Positions 24,680-35,414 of a stretch of 64,000 nucleotides of DNA are shown here, piece after piece. Numbering within the stretch: the first letter of the stretch is position 1; every line of letters starts with the position of its first letter. Source of the stretch: Stictocephala bisonia (lineage: Eukaryota; Arthropoda; Insecta; Hemiptera; Membracidae); assembly GCA_035578905.1 (NCBI GenBank), contig JAQJVL010000791.1, positions 12,501 to 76,500 of the forward strand, in the 5' to 3' direction. The position numbers were made by a program, and so were the translations under genes. Under the pieces are notes generated by a model. The model was given only the letters and a program-made list of their open reading frames with translations. It ran no database searches and had not been told where the DNA came from.

Positions 24680-25035
24680 AAGACGCCGATCGTAGAGATA
24701 TAGGTGAATATGAGGAATGTATGAGTGTAGATTAACGAGTGTAGTCATTGTTACTATTAGAGTTCGATTTAGCTCAGGAAGGACTAATTAATGGGACCTT
24801 CAGCTTTACGTGGAATCCGAACCACGTAGTGATGGCCTGATTTTCATCTAACTGTCAAGTCTGATACTCAGTTCTCTTCCCAACAAAACATCTGAATCTT
24901 GACTACCACTCAACTTGGACACCCCAGACTCCTCTAGTAGTTTCCACGTCGATGGCAACCATTGAGTGGACGCCGTGTCGATATTAGGAGGACCGAGCAT
25001 GGAACCCATCGCCTACAATCTGCCAAACACTTTGG
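24680..25035 (-). repeat. SINE-A copy 9, abutting minisatellite M2
   Basis: The tail is at 24680 (CGCCGATCGTAGAGATATAG) and the head ends at ACAATCTGCCAAACACTTTG, where the minisatellite begins without a gap. The usual first ~40 bp of the head (…GTAACCCAGCTA…) are replaced by the minisatellite. Confidence 0.75.
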
Positions 25036-25240
25036 CCCACAGTACGAGTATGGGTAGTGCGAGAGTCATCACACCATGCGTGTGGGTAGTGAACGTGAGG
25101 GTTGTTATACCATGTTTGTATGGGTGGGTGGGACCTAAATAACTATCGTAAATTCGATGGCACCAATACATTTCGGTTGTTATTCCACTGTACGTGTATG
25201 AGTGATCGGGGGGGGGGGGCGTATGTACCACTGTACATGT
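25036..25240. repeat. Minisatellite locus M2
   Basis: Degenerate units such as GTGTGGGTAGTGAACG and CACTGTACGTGTATGAGTG, with a G10 run at 25209-25218. Confidence 0.75.
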
Positions 25241-25244
25241 ATGG

Positions 25245-26786
25245 ATATTGAACAGTAATTTATATATGTAGGTATACATTTATAACGACATACACTATCT
25301 TTATATTACAAACACATGTAAGCTTTTAAATGTACATTAGTAAAATGTGATAATTTTATGTAGACCATACGTATTCTAAATATAATTGTTGAATGACTTA
25401 AAAATGTAAATTAAATTTACGTTTCAATTTTCATACAAGAGCAAACCTAATTGAGAGTGTCTTCATTAATTAAACACCATATCTTATTACTGTATTGGAA
25501 TTGTTCTCGTTCAGGAAACGTTAACGATAGGTTCAATTTACAGTAACTCTAAACAATGATAAACGAGGTGAAACGCACGATACAGAACTTCTCCATCACA
25601 CATTCTGTTGATGTTCATCATATAGAAGAGTGTGTTCAACCCTTAGAACTACGTTTCGAGGCAAGAACCTGATTTAGCAATTTAGAACATGAATTAAATG
25701 TAAATGTACGTACAGAGGTGCTACCAAATTATGTACTTACTTGGAATGAAGAACTACAGTTCAGGAACTTGTAAAACAATTATTGTTAATTTAATTCGTT
25801 CAAGTGAAATAAAAGATCAATTTTGTTGTGAAGTATTAAAAAAAATCCATAAATCCTAATTTCCAAGTGTTGTGGAAATTTATTATAAGGGAAGAAATTG
25901 GAAGGATAAATATATGGATGATGAAAATAACAATGGAAAAACACCAAATCAACTCAATAAATATGATAGTTTAGTCTAGCTTCATATTTCTTTTATTTAT
26001 TGCTTACATTTTGATCCTGAAAAGACTCAAAAAATAATAAAAAAAACACAATGGAAAGTAAATCCTTTCAAACTAAGATCACTTCAGTTAATTAACTAGC
26101 TGAATAGTAATTAATTTTTCACTTACAGAAAATACAAACTCAAAAAAGCATATTTTGTTTGTTTGAAAGTAACATGATTTATTGCTCTCAAACAATAACG
26201 TTGTTGAGGAATATGGACTGTATTGAACCAGTTCATTTAAATATATCGTGGAACGGAAGAGATGTACTATCAGCAGAATTGTTTAAATACATTGTTTCTG
26301 TTAGAAATTTAATTTTATAAATTACTTCTTTTAACATTATGTAAGGAGACGTAATGAAAGTACTGCAGTTTACATCACTGACTCAACACACGATAGCTTG
26401 ACAGTTTGGGTAACTCGATTGTGAACGGATGACAGAATACAAGCTGGTTTTAGATCACGTAAATTTCAACTCCAAATTAGAGAAGGCTTTAGATTATTTG
26501 TCAAATACGTTAAAAGGTCATTGGGTTAGTAATAAAAATTTGCAACGGATGTTTTTAATATCGGACCGGCTACATGGTTACGAAGCAGCCTAGTACTAGA
26601 TTAAGAAAAGCAAAAAATTTTTGGCACATTTTTTAGCTGTACTGTAAATTTTTTATATTTGAAATTTCTTTACAGATACAATTCCTATTTACATGTAAGT
26701 GGTAAATTTATGATGTAGTTCAACTCTACTATGTGCTCACTTACTAAAACCTCTGTCCCTACAAAGTATCGAGTAGTTTTTTGCGC

Positions 26787-26847
<61 letters not shown>

Positions 26848-27050
26848 CCTATATTTTCTTATAGAATTGTTCTACATACTTTGAAATTTTTAAGTATTGA
26901 ACTGAAATAACGAATAAATACGTTTTTCAAATTAAACACTCAACCACATATGAAGCTCTGATAATTTAGGTATTAAACTATTACAGAAAAAAAGATTATT
27001 TCAATTATTTAAGATATAGATAAATTATCATACAAGAGAGATCAATAACT
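25245..27050. other. AT-rich intron 1 sequence; (TA)n at 26790-26846
   Basis: No gene or element ends seen. A (TA)28-type microsatellite interrupts it at 26790-26846. Confidence 0.6.
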
Positions 27051-27059
27051 GTGTTATTA

Positions 27060-27842
27060 ACTCACCCACCCATTTGTACATATACTGTGATATTCATCCT
27101 CCCAGACACGTACTAAGGTATTGACACACCCACCTATTTGTACATGTACTGTGATATTCATCCTCCCAGACACGTACTAAGGTATTGACACACCCACCTA
27201 TTTGTACATGTACTGTGATATTCATCCTCCCAGACACGTACTAAGGTATTGATACACCCACCCATTTGTACATGTACTGTGATATTCATCCTCCCAGACA
27301 CGTACTAAGGTACTGACACACCCACCTATTTGTACATGTACTGTGATATTCATCCTCCCAGACACGTACTAAGGTATTGATAGACCCACCCATTTGTACA
27401 TGTACTGTGATATTCATCCTCCCAGACACGTACTAAGGTATTGATACACCCACCCATTTGTACATGTACTGTGATATTCATCCTCCCAGACACGTACTAA
27501 GGTATTGACACACCTACCTATTTGTACATGTACTGTGATATTCATCCTCCCAGACACGTACTAAGGTATTGACACACCCACCTATTTGTACATGTACTGT
27601 GATATTCATCCTCCCAGACACGTACTAAGGTATTGATACACCCACCCATTTGTACATGTACTGTGATATTCATCCTCCCAGACACTTACTAAGGTATTGA
27701 TACACCCACCCATTTGTACATGTACTGTGATATTCATCCTCCCAGACACGTACTAAGGTATTGATACACCCACCCATTTGTACATGTACTGTGATATTCA
27801 TCCTCCCAGACACGTACTAAGGTACTGACACACCCACCTATC
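27060..27842 (+). repeat. Minisatellite locus M3: 64-bp unit x12
   Basis: CAGACACGTACTAAGGTA recurs every 64 bp from 27103 to 27807, twelve times, with very few substitutions (GACAC/GATAC, CCTATTT/CCCATTT). The unit core, CACCCACC.ATTTGTACATG then TACTGTGATATT, resembles the core of the other minisatellites. The high identity suggests recent amplification. Confidence 0.97.
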
Positions 27843-27849
27843 CTCACAA

Positions 27850-28950
27850 ATACTATCTTCATACTGTTAAGTATAGAGGTTTGTAATTGTGTCACATCTG
27901 TTGTTCAATGTACATAATTAAATATTTTTACCCTAGCGTTATTGAAGATATTTTGAAAAACCAATCTCAGCTTTCGCTATAAATATCCTTAAAGTTATTC
28001 TTCCATTCAATATTCAGTTATCCGATAGGAAAATTCATATACAGGCTATTTGGAATAGAAACTTTAATTTCTCAAATTTTCTAATCAATCTGGTCTCTAA
28101 ATTATCTTATCAACTATAAATATTATTGATAAATATACATTTATTCAGTGGTACATAAGCAAGTTATTGAAATATCAACTAAACAATACATAAACACATT
28201 AAAACACGTTAAAGTAAAAAAATTAGTCACACATTGGTAGGTACTTTTTAAATATAATATTAAATCTGGCCGTTCCATTTAAGAGGTTACTACTCTTAAA
28301 TATGTTTTGTATTTTAAGCTGCATTTATAATTGTAAGCGAAAATGAGCGCTTAAGAAAATCTACATTTTTGTATAGAAATATGCCAGAAATTACGGCGTT
28401 ATACGTTCTGGACCCTATACATTAACAACACAGGGAGAAACTGGCTTTTCTTAAACACTCAACACAGGTGACTTTGGGTTGTGAAATATTACTGTCTTGA
28501 TTAAAACAGAAGCATTACTATGTAATTGATTTCTGTAAACCACGTGGGGATTATATTCATGAGTATAAATTTAAAGAAATTATTTTCATTTGCTCAAAGA
28601 ACGAGGACTAAACAGTATTGAAGTTATTAATAAATAATTTTATTTTGAAAATACTTGATGTTTGAAAAATTAACGCATACGATCATTGTTCTAGCTTTGG
28701 CTAGTCTAACACTGTTATTTAGGGTTTTGGTTTTAGTATCAGAATAATTAATTTATAGTTATTTTTGAAATTAATATTTTATTGAACTGCGTAAAAATGT
28801 AATTCAGTTTCTAAAATATTGAACTTTCTTTAAGATCTTGAAATATGAATTACCTGTGGATGATAATCATCTAGCTTATAATTTATACCTAAATATAAAA
28901 TGTATAACTTTTACCTGTTTTAATGTATGGGGTATAGTATTTTAACACCA
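27850..28950. other. AT-rich intron 1 sequence, nothing recognised
   Basis: No coding signal or repeat shared elsewhere in the window. Confidence 0.6.
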
Positions 28951-28954
28951 GATA

Positions 28955-30455
28955 TGCATGGGTGGGGATCTTTACCACTGTTTGTGTATGGGAGGTTATT
29001 TATTGCCGTATGTGGTTGGGAAGATCTTTACCACCGTTTGTGTATGGGAGGTTATTTATCACCGTATGTGGGTGGTAAGGTCCTTATCACCGTATGTAGG
29101 TGGTAAGGTCTTTACCACCGTATCTATATGTGTGGTGTTTTTCCACCTTATGTGTATGGGTGAGTGGAACGGTCTTTACCACCGTTTGTGTATGGGAGGT
29201 TATTTATCACCGTATGTGGGTGGTAAGGTCCTTATCACCGTATGTGGGTGGTAAGGTCTTTACCACCGTATCTATACGTGTGGTGTTTTTCCACCTTATG
29301 TGTATGGGTGAGTGGGACGGTCTTTACCGCCGTTTGTTTATTAGAGGTTATTTATCACCGTATGTGGGTGGTAAGGTCCTTATCACCGTATGTGGGTGGT
29401 AAGGTCTTTACCACCGTATCTATACGTGTGGTGTTTTTCCACCTTATGTGTATGGGTGAGTGGGACGGTCTTTACCGCTGTTTGTGTATCAGAGGTTATT
29501 TATCACCGTATGTGGGTGGTAAGGTCCTTATCACCGTATGTGGGTGGTAAGGTCTTTACCACCGTATCTATACGTGTGGTGTTTTTCCACCTTATGTGTA
29601 TGGGTGAGTGGGACGGTCTTTACCGCCGTTTGTTTATTAGAGGTTATTTATCACCGTATGTGGGTGGTAAGGTCCTTATCACCGTATGTGGGTGGTAAGG
29701 TCTTTACCACCGTATCTATAAGTGTGGTGTTTTTCCACCTTATGTGTATGGGTGAGTGGGACGGTCTTTACCGCCGTTTGTTTATTAGAGGTTATTTATC
29801 ACCGTATGTGGGTGGTAAGGTCTTTACCACCGTATCTATAAGTGTGGTGTTTTTCCACCTTATGTGTATGGGTGAGTGGGACGGTCTTTACCGCCGTTTG
29901 TTTATTAGAGGTTATTTATCACCGTATGTGGGTGGTAAGGTCTTTACCACCGTATCTATAAGTGTGGTGTTTTTCCACCTTATGTGTATGGGTGAGTGGG
30001 ACGGTCTTTACCGCCGTTTGTTTATTAGAGGTTATTTATCACCGTATGTGGGTGGTAAGGTCTTTACCACCGTATCTATACGTGTGGTGTTTTTCCACCT
30101 TATGTGTATGGGTGAGTGGGACGGTCTTTACCGCCGTTTGTTTATTAGAGGTTATTTATCACCGTATGTGGGTGGTAAGGTCTTTACCACCGTATCTATA
30201 AGTGTGGTGTTTTTCCACCTTATGTGTATGGGTGAGTGGGACGGTCTTTACCGCCGTTTGTTTATTAGAGGTTATTTATCACCGTATGTGGGTGGTAAGG
30301 TCCTTATCACCGTATGTGGGTGGTAAGGTCTTTACCACCGTATCTATAAGTGTGGTGTTTTTCCACCTTATGTGTATGGGTGAGTGGGACGGTCTTTACC
30401 GCTGTTTGTGTATCAGAGGTTATTTATCACCGTATGTGGGTGGTAAGGTCTATAA
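28955..30455 (+). repeat. Minisatellite locus M4: 148/120-bp units x10
   Basis: GTGGTGTTTTTCCACC occurs at 29132, 29280, 29428, 29576, 29724, 29844, 29964, 30084, 30204 and 30352, giving spacings of 148 x4, 120 x4 and 148. The 148-bp form carries one extra 28-bp sub-unit (CTTATCACCGTATGTGGGTG...). Sub-units such as TGTATGGGTGAGTGGGACGG then TCTTTACC.CCG relate it to the other minisatellites. Because 120 is a multiple of 3, open frames of up to 262 codons arise; they are artefacts of the repeat and have no start context or domain. Confidence 0.96.
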
Positions 30456-30459
30456 TTGT

Positions 30460-32370
30460 GGTGTTTTCCCCTGTTTTGTCTCGACCGTTGGACTTACTTG
30501 TTGATTTCCACTGTTTGTTTGTTGGTTTTTTTAGTGATTACAACTAAACTGTTTGACAGATCATCCGTATGATTGTGTATTTGTCTACTTCCCACTGACG
30601 CAAAGCTTAATATATGCTTTGTTTTTCTAATTACAAATAAAGTGCTATCTGAACTTGGCTACTGTGTTTAATTACTGGGCGTAGTTTATGAGAGTTAAAA
30701 CAATTTAGATGCCATATAAAATATTAAAAATTAGATGGCATATAAAATAAAAAAAGGCATATAAAAATTAAACTGTGAACAAGAAACCATTATCAGACTT
30801 AAGGTCTGCGTAACAATTTTTCAGTAAAGACCAAAAACCTATGATATGAATAGTTTGTTACACAGTTGTTATGTTTTTATAAAAAATGCACACTTTTTTG
30901 AGTTGATGATTTGATGTAGAAAACATTGAACTAAAAATAACTTTAAAATATTTAATTAATCACTGTAATACTAAAATTAAATAAAACAAACAAATAGTTA
31001 AAACATTTCTAAGTTCTAGCTTAAAACTTTTATGGCTCGATTACTGGTTGGGTTAACTTTTTTTACCGGAAGTTCATTTTCTGTGAAAATCATTTATAGG
31101 TTAGTTATGACCAAATAATGCACCATATTTAAAGTCGATTGAGCTTTTTTTTTGTATAAAACAATCAATTCCTACACAATTTGTTTCTTTTTCTTTCTTG
31201 AGAAGCACAATTATGAATTTGTCTAGATATTCCGGAACTACAAGTTTTAATTCAAGTATAAATAAAGCTATGGTACTATGAAGTGGATACTAATTTAGCG
31301 TTATATAAGAATGTATGCGTATATAATATCTATAATTTATTTATTACCATACAGGGAATTTATTTATTCAATTTAAAATGAATGTTAGATTGAAAGAAAA
31401 TACTGGCTATATATTTGTTCAATATATACAACAATGTATTTAGTAATATACGACATTTATAACACACACACTAATTACAGTTTAATATGGATTGTTGTAC
31501 CACTCGACATGGCACATCGAAATTCTGTGAAGCGCACTCTACTAATTACAAAACTACATACTAATATTGGCTAAAACGAGCAGTAAACTAGATGCCCAGA
31601 GGGTAGTTTCGTGATGTCACACAAGCTGATATAATATTACACAGAGTCCAGTACGGCTCATGCTCATTACAAATATGTACTGACGTATTATGTACACAAA
31701 CATCTCTCAACATAACAGGTACAACTGTTTAAAAATATATATAAATATTTAAAATTTTAAACATTTTGCTAATAGGTAGATATTTATGATTAATCTAACT
31801 GTAGGCCAAAGAAACACTGAAAAAATAATATTCAAAATTAAAATTACATTTAGAAAACAATTTTTACCCTACAACGAGATGGGACCAGATATATGTTTTT
31901 GTTCTATATATTTTTAAAAACTAATAAAATTGCCAATTACTGCGTTTCTTTAGACTACCTAGTAAAATAATACTAAATATTTAATACTGTATTTAATTTA
32001 TTACAATGTGATGTTTATGAAATCTATAAATAGCCTCTCACGAAAGTGACGATGACTATAGCTTTGAACTATAGTATATAAGTTTTTATTTAGTTTATTT
32101 AAAAGGGTATAACAAGAGCATGTTGAATTCAGCAAGAATATAATCAAATGGTCTTTTTTTAGAATGTTTTATTATATATAAACTTATACTGTATGTTATT
32201 TAGATAAACTGAGCGTTATTATATATAAGAAGTTATTTTAAAACTATTTATAGGTTATATTTATAAATCTCATTTTCTAGATGTAAATTGAAGCTTGGAA
32301 GTTTTAAAATATTTTACAGCAACACTTTAAATAATTAACAGAAAAATAAAAATAAAATATTATCTTTAAA
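30460..32370. other. AT-rich intron 1 sequence next to exon 1
   Basis: No element ends or coding signal. Long A/T runs throughout. Confidence 0.6.
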
Positions 32371-32379
32371 TCCACTAAC

Positions 32380-32542
32380 TTGATCTTGAGCCGCCAAGGA
32401 GTAAGAGCGAGTTGCCAGCGATGGGCCAGGCTGCAGGGCCGGGGAACTTAAAATCAGCTGTGAACTTATGCCTTCGGTATACGACATACAACAGATATAA
32501 CAGCAAGACAGCTGCCAGAGCCGGGTAGAGGAGATAGGCCAT
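32380..32542 (-). CDS. CYP4 exon 1: start codon, membrane anchor, proline hinge
   Basis: 163 bp, 54 codons plus one base (phase 1). It begins at ATG 32542-32540. The peptide starts MAYLLYPALAAVLLLYLLYV, a hydrophobic ER anchor, followed by basic YRRHK and then FPGPAAWPIAGN, the proline-rich hinge of microsomal P450s. The donor is A|GTTAGT at 32379-32374. I chose this ATG because the hydrophobic anchor starts right at it. An open frame does extend upstream, but only through the 5' leader and into a degraded duplicate of this exon. The next exon completes the split Asn codon in frame. No TATA box or initiator is convincingly visible upstream. Confidence 0.88.
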
Positions 32543-32632
32543 TCCTTTGGCGTGGAGTGGGACTGTGCGCGTTAGAATGGTCGACCTGTATATACGGCCC
32601 CCCTCCATGTGGTTACACCAGCCATAAGCCAA

Positions 32633-32860
32633 GGAGTAGAGACGAGTTGTCAGCCGTGGGACAGTCTGCGGGCCGTGGTACTTGAGGGCAGCTGTGAACG
32701 GTAAAATTTGGTACACGACAGATATAACAACACGAAAGCCACCACAGCAAGGTAGAAGAGACAGACCATTCCTTTGCCGAGGAGTGTGGCTGTGTGCGTT
32801 AGAACGGCCGATCCATATATCCGGTTCCCGTCCATGTGGTTACACCAGTCATAAGCCAAG
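32633..32860 (-). pseudogene. Degraded duplicate of CYP4 exon 1 (copy 2)
   Basis: Tandem copy of the exon-1 unit, offset about 227 bp (its ATG is at 32769-32767). It begins MVCLFYLAVVAFVLLYLS, parallel to the true anchor, but a deletion of about 7 bp after LLYL shifts the frame. The remainder aligns in another frame as VVYQILPFTAALKYHG. It lacks the last bases of the true exon and the GTTAGT donor. Its 3' half reads openly into the true exon 1 leader, so a transcript starting further upstream could carry it as 5' leader or an N-terminal extension. Confidence 0.8.
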
Positions 32861-33070
32861 GAGTAGAGACGAATTGCCAGCCATGGGATAGGCAGGCGTG
32901 CCAGGGAATTTGAGTGCAGCTGTGAACTGTAATCTTCGGTACACAAGACATAAGATACAACAGCATGACAGTCACCAGAGCCGGGTAGAGGACAAAGGCA
33001 TTCCTTTGGTGAACAGTAGGAATGTGCGTTATTTAAAGGCCGACCTGTAGATCCATTTTTTGTATTTATA
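32861..33070 (-). pseudogene. Degraded duplicate of CYP4 exon 1 (copy 3, outermost)
   Basis: Third tandem copy, offset about 232 bp further (ATG at 33001-32999). A missing G directly after the ATG destroys the frame: the true exon has ATGGCCTATCTC, this copy ATGCCTTTGTCC. In the shifted frame FVLYPAL is still recognisable. It ends at the same CTCCTTGGCTTATG junction as copy 2 and has no donor site, so it is a pseudo-exon. Confidence 0.75.
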
Positions 33071-33115
33071 TTATTTTTTAAAGCATTTAGATCAAAACTG
33101 TTATATCGGTAACCT

Positions 33116-33456
33116 GTAAATCGCACCCTCTGTAAATCGCGCCCTGTGAAAATTGCGCCCCATGCGTCGTCACGTCAACCCTCGTCAACGTCAATTAGCA
33201 CAATATTAACCCTTCGCACTTTATCCATTCATAGGTTAGGTTAGGTTACGTTAGGTTAGGTTAGGTTAGGTTAGGTTAAAAGACTAAAGAGAAAGCTACC
33301 AGGGATAAACCGGGAGGTGGGCCATTCCCGGTCATTCCCCTTATGAAACGGCTGTCAAGTGACGCTCGCGGCCTGTGACTCAGAGGTTCAGGTAGATAGG
33401 GCGTGATTTACCCAGATTTTTGATGGGGCGCGATTTACACAGGGCGCGATTTTCAT
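33116..33456. mobile_element. GCGCCC-motif inverted-repeat element with TTAGG core
   Basis: The left end (33116-33163) has the motif TGTAAATCGCGCCC in three variants in a row. The right end (33398-33456) has the same motif, three variants, on the opposite strand. Between them lie about ten TTAGG/GTTAGG units (33233-33281) and a GC-richer segment. Size about 340 bp, class unknown. It sits about 50 bp upstream of the outermost exon-1 duplicate of the P450 gene. Confidence 0.65.
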
Positions 33457-33494
33457 GCATTCGTTATATCTCATGAACTAATTCTTGTGATTTA

Positions 33495-33570
33495 TTGTTT
33501 AATTTAATTAGGTTATCTTAGGTCAGGTTAGCTTAGGTTAGGTTAGGTTAGGTTATCTTAGGTCAGGTTG
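33495..33570 (+). repeat. Second interstitial TTAGG tract
   Basis: GGTTAGGTTAGGTTAGG framed by two copies of TTATCTTAGGTCAGGTT. Confidence 0.8.
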
Positions 33571-33649
33571 TGCTAGTATACATTTTGCTTGTTGTTTACC
33601 TATGATTTTTACGGGATGAATATTTAAACAGCGTGTTTGGATTTGATTA

Positions 33650-33800
33650 AAATCAAATGTTAAACTAGAGGAACCCCCTGCGTGCCAAACCCGCCAGTCG
33701 CTACGCTCGTGACACCTCAGCCTTCGGCCTCGGTAATGCCGGTTGGTAGTAGGTCTCACTGACAGCACGTTACACTTTGGCGTACAGTCTCGGTCTGTAC
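33650..33800. other. GC-rich island with two small stem-loops
   Basis: GTCGCTACGCTCGTGAC and AGCCTTCGGCCTCGGT can each form a short hairpin. The composition differs sharply from both sides. Function and family unknown. Confidence 0.4.
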
Positions 33801-34744
33801 GTAAAATTTAGTAGGTCAACTGTAATATAGGACTTATATGCAGCTGAGTATTGTATTTAATTATTTTATTAGTGGTTTTAAATATTTAAAATTTATTTAC
33901 TGTTCATGTTGCTCTAATGAGATGTATTGATTCTTCTATAGATTATTTATAATGGAATTAAACACATTCCCTTCCTTGTGATTATCTATGCAAAACATTT
34001 TTCATTCTCTAACAATTCGATCCAAAATGAATGAATCATTTCAATATATTATCTGCTTAAACGCTGTTTTTAATGTTATAATAAGATTAGATGGTTTCAA
34101 ATACACACTAAAAAAAGTACAAAACGTTTACAGCGGCATAAACAATATAAATAGGAATATAATTTTACTTTCTCCTATATCCTTTAGCATAGAGCAATCA
34201 ATCATTGTGATCGTAAAAAAAATATTCAAGTTGGTCTAAAAATCCATTTTAGGGTCCCCTGAACCCAAAAAGTGGATTTTTAAACAAAAAATTTGGATAT
34301 CTGTCCGTATGTACGTCTGTCTGTGTATTTGCACTTCACTGGAAACCAAATGGATGGATACATTTCTATGACATTTGGTATGAAGGTGTATTTAGCCAAC
34401 GTCTCCAGACCACTTCTTCACTTTTTTGAAAATTAATTTTTTTTATTATTATGAGCAAAAAACATACGAAAAATTGAATTGTCTCAAAAACAGCTCTAAC
34501 GATTTCGATTAAATTTTCAGAAATCATGTAAATTACAATTCAAAATATTTGAGTAAGAACCGCATGTCTCTAACTTGACTAGTTTTTGAGATATGACAAA
34601 AAACATATTTGCGAACAAAACTGGTAATTTTGAAAGTTTATATTTTTTATTGTTTAATATGGGGAGTAATGTGTGAGATTCGTTGGAATCATTTATTATA
34701 TATGTAAAGAACACAATATATCAATAATCAATCATTTGATATAT

Positions 34745-35153
34745 TGTGACGATGGGGTCTCTTTCCCTTCGTCTGCTGAACAGTAAGCAAGTGGAGGGGA
34801 GAAATTGCTGATACTGCGAGACGCTTCAGCGTGAGGACTGAGGACAGTCTGTGTGTGGAGAGTATGAAGAGAAGAGGCATGAGCGAGCTGGGGATGTGCA
34901 GGTCGCGGAGGGTCCGGGAGAGGTGGTAGTAGGTGCAGGGAGGGTCCGTCCAGCCAGGGCTTAACGTACTGTAGGTTTGTACTTATTTGTCCGGTTAGGG
35001 TTTTACGGGTGGTTTGCCCGGTATTGTGTTATTTGTTGGCTGGGGTTTTTTGCCAAATTAAGTTTGATACATTTCTTTCTCTTGGTAAGTGTTGTGTCGT
35101 ACCTACCCCCCCTCACAGCCAAGCGAGGCAGTTACCCTGGGAAAGGCGTAACA
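34745..35153. mobile_element. Solo LTR, Ty3/gypsy-like (409 bp)
   Basis: Starts TGTGACG and ends GTAACA, so the ends are short inverted repeats of the TG...CA type. It is flanked on both sides by ATAT (34741-34744 and 35154-35157), a 4-bp target duplication. GC-rich against AT-rich flanks. No internal gag-pol or partner LTR is seen. The TGTGACG start and 4-bp AT-rich target suit insect Ty3/gypsy elements, which is inference. The 60-codon frame inside is not a gene. Confidence 0.7.
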
Positions 35154-35346
35154 ATATAGAACCAATGGTGTGAAGCTAAGATATTTTTTTAATACTCAGA
35201 ATAACATCGTTTTTAGAAATTCGTAAATAAATAGTCAGAGTTTGGTGACCTTAAAAAAAATCAAATTTATGAAAAAACTATACAATTCCATCGACAATAT
35301 CCTAATCATCCTAGCCTACCCGTTAACTCTCTCCCTCACCGTAGGA

Positions 35347-35412
35347 GGTATATACCCACCCACCTACCTCTACACATGTAGGGCATTTACCCACCCACCT
35401 CTATACATGTAT
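35347..35412. repeat. Minisatellite locus M5 (two degenerate units)
   Basis: CCCACCCACCTACCTCTACA and CCCACCCACCTCTATACATG. Confidence 0.6.
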
Positions 35413-35414
35413 TG

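Larger units (their letters stand above)
956..32542 (-). other. CYP4-family cytochrome P450 gene, 5' part (5 exons, continues beyond left edge)
   Basis: Gene span of a microsomal P450 monooxygenase read right to left. The five exons total 617 nt, giving 205 complete codons plus two bases of the next, about 40% of a usual 500-residue CYP4. Intron phases are 1, 0, 1, 1 and each exon joins the next in frame, which is hard to get by chance. Visible landmarks are an N-terminal membrane anchor (about residues 2-22), the FPGP hinge (33-36), WLGNGL, the helix-C WLRHR motif, the FHFNIL block and ICETAMG. Known of the family: ER-anchored, haem-thiolate enzymes that often hydroxylate fatty acids, hormones or xenobiotics. 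The substrate here cannot be told. No stop codon or frameshift interrupts the exons, so it appears functional as far as seen. The CYP4 subfamily is not resolved. Confidence 0.9.

Noticed and set aside
28958..30547. Series of overlapping open frames, the longest 262 codons
   Set aside because: They translate the M4 minisatellite in several frames. They have no non-repeat sequence, start context or domain.
32682..32891. Plus-strand 69-codon frame
   Set aside because: Antisense shadow of the duplicated P450 exon 1.
33233..33570. Chromosome end (telomere)
   Set aside because: TTAGG runs are short, degenerate and internal, with unique sequence on both sides.
33650..33800. Bacterial or viral insertion
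   Set aside because: Only composition and tiny hairpins suggest it. No gene or recognisable foreign motif was seen, so origin is left open.
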